DNA from: Tubulanus polymorphus
Lineage: Eukaryota; Nemertea; Palaeonemertea; Tubulaniformes; Tubulanidae
DNA: 64,000 nt
Assembly: GCF_964204645.1 (NCBI RefSeq)
Contig: NC_134029.1
Location: 5,775,001-5,839,000, forward strand
Direction: 5' to 3'
A model generated the notes under the pieces. That model had not been told where the DNA came from. It ran no database searches and was given only the letters and a program-made list of their open reading frames with translations. The position numbers and the translations under genes were made by a program. Each line of letters opens with the position of its first letter. Position 1 is the first letter of the stretch. This document shows, one piece after another, positions 59,501 through 64,000 of the stretch.

Positions 59501-59629
59501 AGGAAATTACCAACTCGCCCCGAAATTGAGAAATTTTGCAGTCAGCCATGCAGTATGGGCAACAAAAACTAAAGATGAAATAACAAAACATTTTGAAAAA
59601 TTCATGAAATATAAAACATTTATTTTGTA
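56537..59629 (+). pseudogene. Decayed Mutator-like (MULE) transposase with PHD finger and OTU protease domain
   Basis: Fragments read along the plus strand in changing frames. First a PHD-type finger (CSVCSLECID, CPFCEMWSHSSCEKI, CNSC; about 56605-56760). Then an OTU-like domain with the Cys-box RVRGNGNCLFNSVSVAL (about 56990-57045) and a later HYWKKKRR tail, closed by a stop at 57476. A linker rich in Lys/Ser follows in two other frames (57457-57705 and 57582-58160). The transposase core starts at about 58010: GVDRTFNLGP (first Asp), a stop at 58922 and frame change, SHLRAALEG, VGSDEETALL (second Asp), the CxxH motif LCHRHLEENV, a one-base slip near 59368, then CESLNHVIKMA (Glu) and a stop at 59627. 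DDE plus CxxH and NxxES order are MULE traits. No start codon precedes the PHD part, so 5' sequence is missing. At least three frame breaks make it inactive as read. Confidence 0.8.
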
Positions 59630-59731
59630 GATTGTATTTTGATCGGCTGTCAATAAATTTCAAAATTCGATTCGAGTTTTAATTCTTGATATTTATTCGG
59701 CTTTGGGAATGAAAATCTTCGGTTGGGAGGA

Positions 59732-59827
59732 TTTTGGTCGGTATTGGACGGCTTTTGGTCGGTATCAGGCGGTTTTGGTCGGTATTGGACGGTTTTAGGC
59801 GGTATTGGACGGTTTTGGTCGGTGTTT
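59732..59827 (+). repeat. 20-bp tandem repeat in the LONP1 5' flank
   Basis: Nearly five copies of TTTTGGTCGGTATTGGACGG with exact 20-21 bp spacing (59732, 59753, 59773, 59793, 59813). It ends 27 bp before the LONP1 start codon, so it lies in the 5' UTR or core promoter. It begins about 100 bp after the transposase remnant. Confidence 0.92.
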
Positions 59828-59850
59828 AGGATTACCCACTTATTGCGATT

Positions 59851-59864
59851 CAAAATGGCGGCGC
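59851..59864 (+). promoter_or_regulatory. YY1-type site overlapping the LONP1 start codon
   Basis: CAAAATGGCGGCGC contains AAAATGGCGGC, the classical YY1 consensus, with its ATG serving as the LONP1 initiator. This arrangement is common in animal housekeeping and mitochondrial genes. Binding is inferred from the motif. Confidence 0.5.
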
Positions 59865-62800
59865 TCATTGGCGTTTGCGGCATGAGCAGTAGAAATATAC
59901 CGAAAATAATCCGATTGCGGTCGAAACTGTGCGGATCTACCGTAAGATTAATCAGGCCTGCTAACAATTATTCGACAGGCCGAGTTTCAGCGTTCGGGAA
60001 CGTTTCGCTGCTGAGAAATTGGCAGGCGAAATGTCTTACGCAATCGACCTCCTCGCTTGCCAGCGTGCGCTCGGAAATTCTAGAAAATACCCTATGCAGG
60101 CACGTATCCAGTTTATTTCACGAGGATCGGTATTCGAGAGCGTTATTAAAGAGAAATATTCCCATGCATTCGTCATATGCGTTGATGTGTTCTAGCTCAT
60201 CCAGAAGTGGCGATGATGGAAAAAATCCGTCCTCCGGTGACGATGCAGCATCATCCTCTAGCAGCAGCAGCGGTGATGATGGATCCGATAATGATGACGA
60301 TGCTGAAGTAATACATGACGCGACTGCTGCAGCTAAGAACACTCCTCAACAGTTTGTGAACCCGTCTCTAATGGCTCTGGCGACTATGACCGTGCCGGAT
60401 ATATTTCCCGTCGTTCCTGTTATCGCTATTTCCAGGAATCCTGTGTTTCCGAGATTCATAAAAATAATCGAGGTGCGTGAGAATTATTCTAATTATTTAT
60501 CGCTGTAGCGTATTCGAAACCTCCCCCCTCTCAATAACTTTGCCTCAGCTAACCTTTTCAATGCCATATAAATCTCTTATCTTTTTAGGTATCAGACCCC
60601 GGATTGATGGATATTTTAAGACGTAAAGTCGGACTCAATCAGCCCTACGCCGGTGTTTTCCTCAAGAAAGACGATGGGTAAGACGATGAAATGGAAATTT
60701 TAAATCCAATGATTTGCCAATAAGAACTAGGCCCTAATAAGAACTTGTTTTTCTAAAAAAGTGAATTCAATAAGGTAATACCTCCTCTTCCTAGTAATCA
60801 TCCAGAGGTTATGTGGATCGAATTATGTAAAACTTATTTCTGGGAAAAAGATATGATAATCTTTGTAATGTACATATGATTCATGTGAGAACTATGATAC
60901 ATTTGATATCTATAACATTTTGATGTGTGATATCCAACTAGCTCATCAAAAAAACAAGTCATGTCATGGTTATTGAAAATGCTAGATCAAATGTTCACTC
61001 ATTGGAAACATCCCTGACCTTAATGCAGAAGCAGAAGTTGATATAACTATTCCGAGACATGGAATTGGACTTTGGGTTTCAATATAACAATAGGTGCAAT
61101 GAGTTCATCATAAATTGATAACCATTTCAATATGATTTATATGTAGGAATGAAGCTGAAGTTGTGAGCACTTTGGATGATATTCACAATGTCGGAACGTT
61201 CGTACAAATTCATGAACTGCAAGATCTCGGCGATAAGCTAAGAATGATCGTAATGGGCCACCGCAGGTACGTATGTTTTATTCCGGTTTTCGGGTTGAGT
61301 AGAAAGATCTTTCTTTCTCAATTTTTATGGATACTATTATGGACTGTTGTTCTTGCTAACTATAGGCCTTTGATAAACAACTCTTAATCATTTGATTTTC
61401 TTTTTAAAATTATCTTTAATTCTAATTTGTTCTAATTGGTGCCAGTAAAATGTGTGCATTGTAATTGTATATAAATCTTGCTATTGATGATGGCTATTAT
61501 TTTTCTGTAAACTTGTTTCAGAATTTCAATAAAAGGACTTTTACCGGCTGATGCTGCGGCCTCGGTAACCGAAGAAAAGGCTGAAGAAAAAGGTATCTTA
61601 ATGAGTCATTCATGGAGGTAGTGGCACACACCAGATGGTGCAACAATACACTGGGATTCGTTCATTTTCAGTGAAATTTAAACTGAATTTCTAGGCTCCC
61701 GAATCCAAGTATTATCAATCAAGTCATCAGACGAATTGATATAACATTCACTCAAGTTTAAATAATGGATTTCCCTGAAAATCGATTTACTAATGAGAAA
61801 AGTTCTATTTGAATTTAACTGAAGTATAGAAGCAATTTAAGCACAGTAACCCAGTAATTACTAGCTAACCTAAATACTCACTTGCCACGGTAGCATTGCC
61901 GTTACCTCATTGGATAAACTCTTTGCATGGATATTTTTTGTCCCAGACTGAGAAAAATTCCGGGTTGAAAATTGATTCGCGTTGGTTCTGCAATATAACC
62001 CAGTCGGGGCTCGATGTCTTTTTGTTTTTATTACAAACTATAGTTGATAGAAGAGGCCGTAGAAAACGTTCAACATTAGCAATTTCTCTTTCCAAAGATT
62101 CGAAAACGACGGCGACCGGGAGACGGAGGATCGGTCGGAAAACTCCGCCCGTGGACGGCGAAACCGGGGAGGATGTTGTTGAAGAAGATGCTACGGATGA
62201 AGTTACCGAACCTCCTCTGCCTGTCATTGATAAAGTTTTGATGGCCGATACAGAAAATGTTGCTCATCTATCGTTTAAAAATACAGAAGAAGTGAAGGTA
62301 TTAAGATGGACGCAGGCTGTAAAGCAGCCCTAATTTTCCTTTCCAAAGAGTGTTTTTCCTTGTAATTCCTAATTTCGGTGTAAGTTCTGGAACTGTCACC
62401 TATTAAGTAATTGATACCAATAACTGGAAATGCAACTAATTTTGAACATGAAGTATCAGAAAATGATACCTGAGGAGGATGTTGGAGGATGTTGTGAATC
62501 CAGCCATAGAAAATCCCTACTTTAAACCCTGCTGAGAATGAATTCGATCCCTACTTCCCCCTACTGTTTAACGGACCACTTGACAGCCTGTTAATAAGAC
62601 TACATGTTTACTGTCAACTAGTGGCAATAGTTTCTCTAATGCTATTTCCAGTTGAATCTCATGGCCAATCTTTCATATTTCACTCTCAAAATGAAAATTT
62701 AATTTTTTCAGGCATTGACCGGTGAAGTAGTGAAGACCATTCGCGATATCATTCAAATGAATCCTCTCTACAGAGAGTCTGTTGCTCAAATGATACAAGG

Positions 62801-63807
62801 AGGTCAAAGAGTTATTGACAATCCTGTTTATCTTAGTGATTTAGGTAAATAAACTGAACAACACTTAGCTTATTGAATGCCTCAAGACAAAATATGGTTT
62901 TTAATAAGTTTACTTGTACTTAGCTTCATTTATGCATAGATACTTTATAATTTGTTGTCAGGAGCTGCTTTGACGAGTGGTGAATCTCATGAACTTCAAG
63001 CTGTCCTAGAAGAAATTAATGTAAGCACCCTGAATAACGGCCAAAACTTTGTTTGAAATATCAGGATAAGTGAAATTATTCGTTGGCATCTTTTTCAGAT
63101 TCCGAAAAGGTTGATGCTTGCTTTGTCACTTTTAAAAAAGGAATATGAACTCAGTCGTTTGCAGCAGAAAATTGGAAAAGAAGTAAGCGATTGCATTTTG
63201 TTCTTGTATCGTCCATTTCCAAATAAGATAGATATCTACATGTATGACTTACAATATTTCAGGTTGAAGAAAAAGTAAAGCAACAACACAGAAAATACAT
63301 GTTACAAGAACAATTGAAAGTGATCAAAAGAGAACTAGGTCTGGAAAAAGATGACAAAGACTCAATACAGGAAAAATTCAAAGAACGACTAAAGGTCAGA
63401 AATGAGCCCTAAACCCATTATCCATTCCAGGTCTGCCTTGAAATAATAAACAATTTTTTTATGTTATAGGAGTTGACAGTGCCTGAAGCAGTTATGGAAG
63501 TCATCGAAGAAGAACTAAATAAGTTATCATTCCTCGATAATCATTCGTCTGAATTCAAGTAAGTGTCGGTAAATCTAATAGATTTGATTTATTACATACC
63601 TCTAGTATACTGCATAAATGACTCAAAAGTCTGAATATCGGACTATATATCTGAATTGATGTTTTTAGTGTCACTCGGAACTATTTGGATTGGCTGACGA
63701 GTTTACCGTGGGGTAAATATAGCGAGGAGAATTTAGAAATCAAACGCGCTAAAGAAGTCCTAGAAGAGGATCACTATGGAATGGACGACGTGAAAAATCG
63801 AATTCTC
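59855..63807 (+). CDS. LONP1: Lon protease homologue, mitochondrial (LONP1), 5' part
   Basis: ATP-dependent AAA+ serine protease of the mitochondrial matrix, degrading damaged and regulatory proteins. Eleven exons in the window: 59855-60472, 60589-60677, 61147-61266, 61522-61592, 62044-62297, 62712-62844, 62962-63020, 63099-63182, 63263-63394, 63470-63558, 63669-63807. All are in phase, giving 596 residues; the gene runs off the right edge before the Walker A and protease parts (human LONP1 is 959). The start [20 protein letters not shown] is Arg-rich with few acids, a likely mitochondrial presequence. A Ser/Asp-rich insert (about residues 110-150) precedes the Lon N-domain: [67 protein letters not shown]. 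Then come [29 protein letters not shown], the coiled-coil [19 protein letters not shown], and [30 protein letters not shown] at the entry to the ATPase. The Lys/Arg-rich segment in exon 5 ([11 protein letters not shown]) is a variable linker. Confidence 0.96.
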
Positions 63808-64000
63808 GTGAGTTCACTTTTCATATCTAACAGGATCCCTACAATTCCTTGATTCCTTGAAAACTCCTTCTAAACCAAAAACGCTTTTCAAGGTCCTTGA
63901 ATATCCTTGAATTCGAGCAAAACGCCAGAAAATCCTTGAAGACTTGAAAGTTTTTCGGTTTTAGGCCTAGTTATTATACACACAGATTCCACTGAATTAA

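Overview
The window looks like nuclear DNA of a marine invertebrate-type animal, either a lophotrochozoan or a non-vertebrate deuterostome. The genes are split by short introns with GT-AG junctions, the background is AT-rich, and transposon remnants are common. A forkhead gene that looks like the FoxAB class, an animal KSR gene and several small palindromic elements fit this. No operon, Shine-Dalgarno or prokaryotic signal is present. I cannot name the species.

Layout. 1-3.0 kb: minus-strand gene for a small membrane-anchored SRPBCC (START-like) protein, of which the first and last exons are clear. 3.0-6.7 kb: no recognisable gene. 6.7-14.9 kb: ten minus-strand exons of a kinase suppressor of Ras (KSR) homologue, from the C1 zinc finger to the C-terminus, with a strongly degenerate kinase domain; the N-terminal exons were not found. 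14.9-27.5 kb: mostly intron or intergenic DNA with repeats. 27.5-32.6 kb: complete 15-exon minus-strand gene for chaperonin subunit CCT3. 35.4-36.4 kb: intronless forkhead gene. 37.1-38.0 kb: a non-autonomous DNA transposon. 38.8-40.6 kb: two-exon RWDD2-type gene. 43.0-46.3 kb: nine-exon gene for an unnamed 456-residue protein with three divergent repeats, a PPPY motif and a C-terminal CaaX box. 46.3-56.5 kb: a gene-free block of minisatellites and diverged tandem repeats. 56.5-59.6 kb: a decayed Mutator-like transposase gene with PHD and OTU domains. 59.86 kb to the end: the first eleven exons of the mitochondrial Lon protease (LONP1), which runs off the window.

The exon models of CCT3, LONP1 (partial), RWDD2, KSR (partial) and the CaaX protein were checked for codon phase at every junction and all stay in frame. 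The genes do not form one pathway: CCT3 (cytosolic folding) and LONP1 (mitochondrial proteolysis) are housekeeping genes, KSR is a Ras-MAPK scaffold and the forkhead gene is a regulator. The least described item is the three-repeat CaaX protein. The repeat content is also informative: four families of short palindromic or inverted-repeat elements recur across the window.
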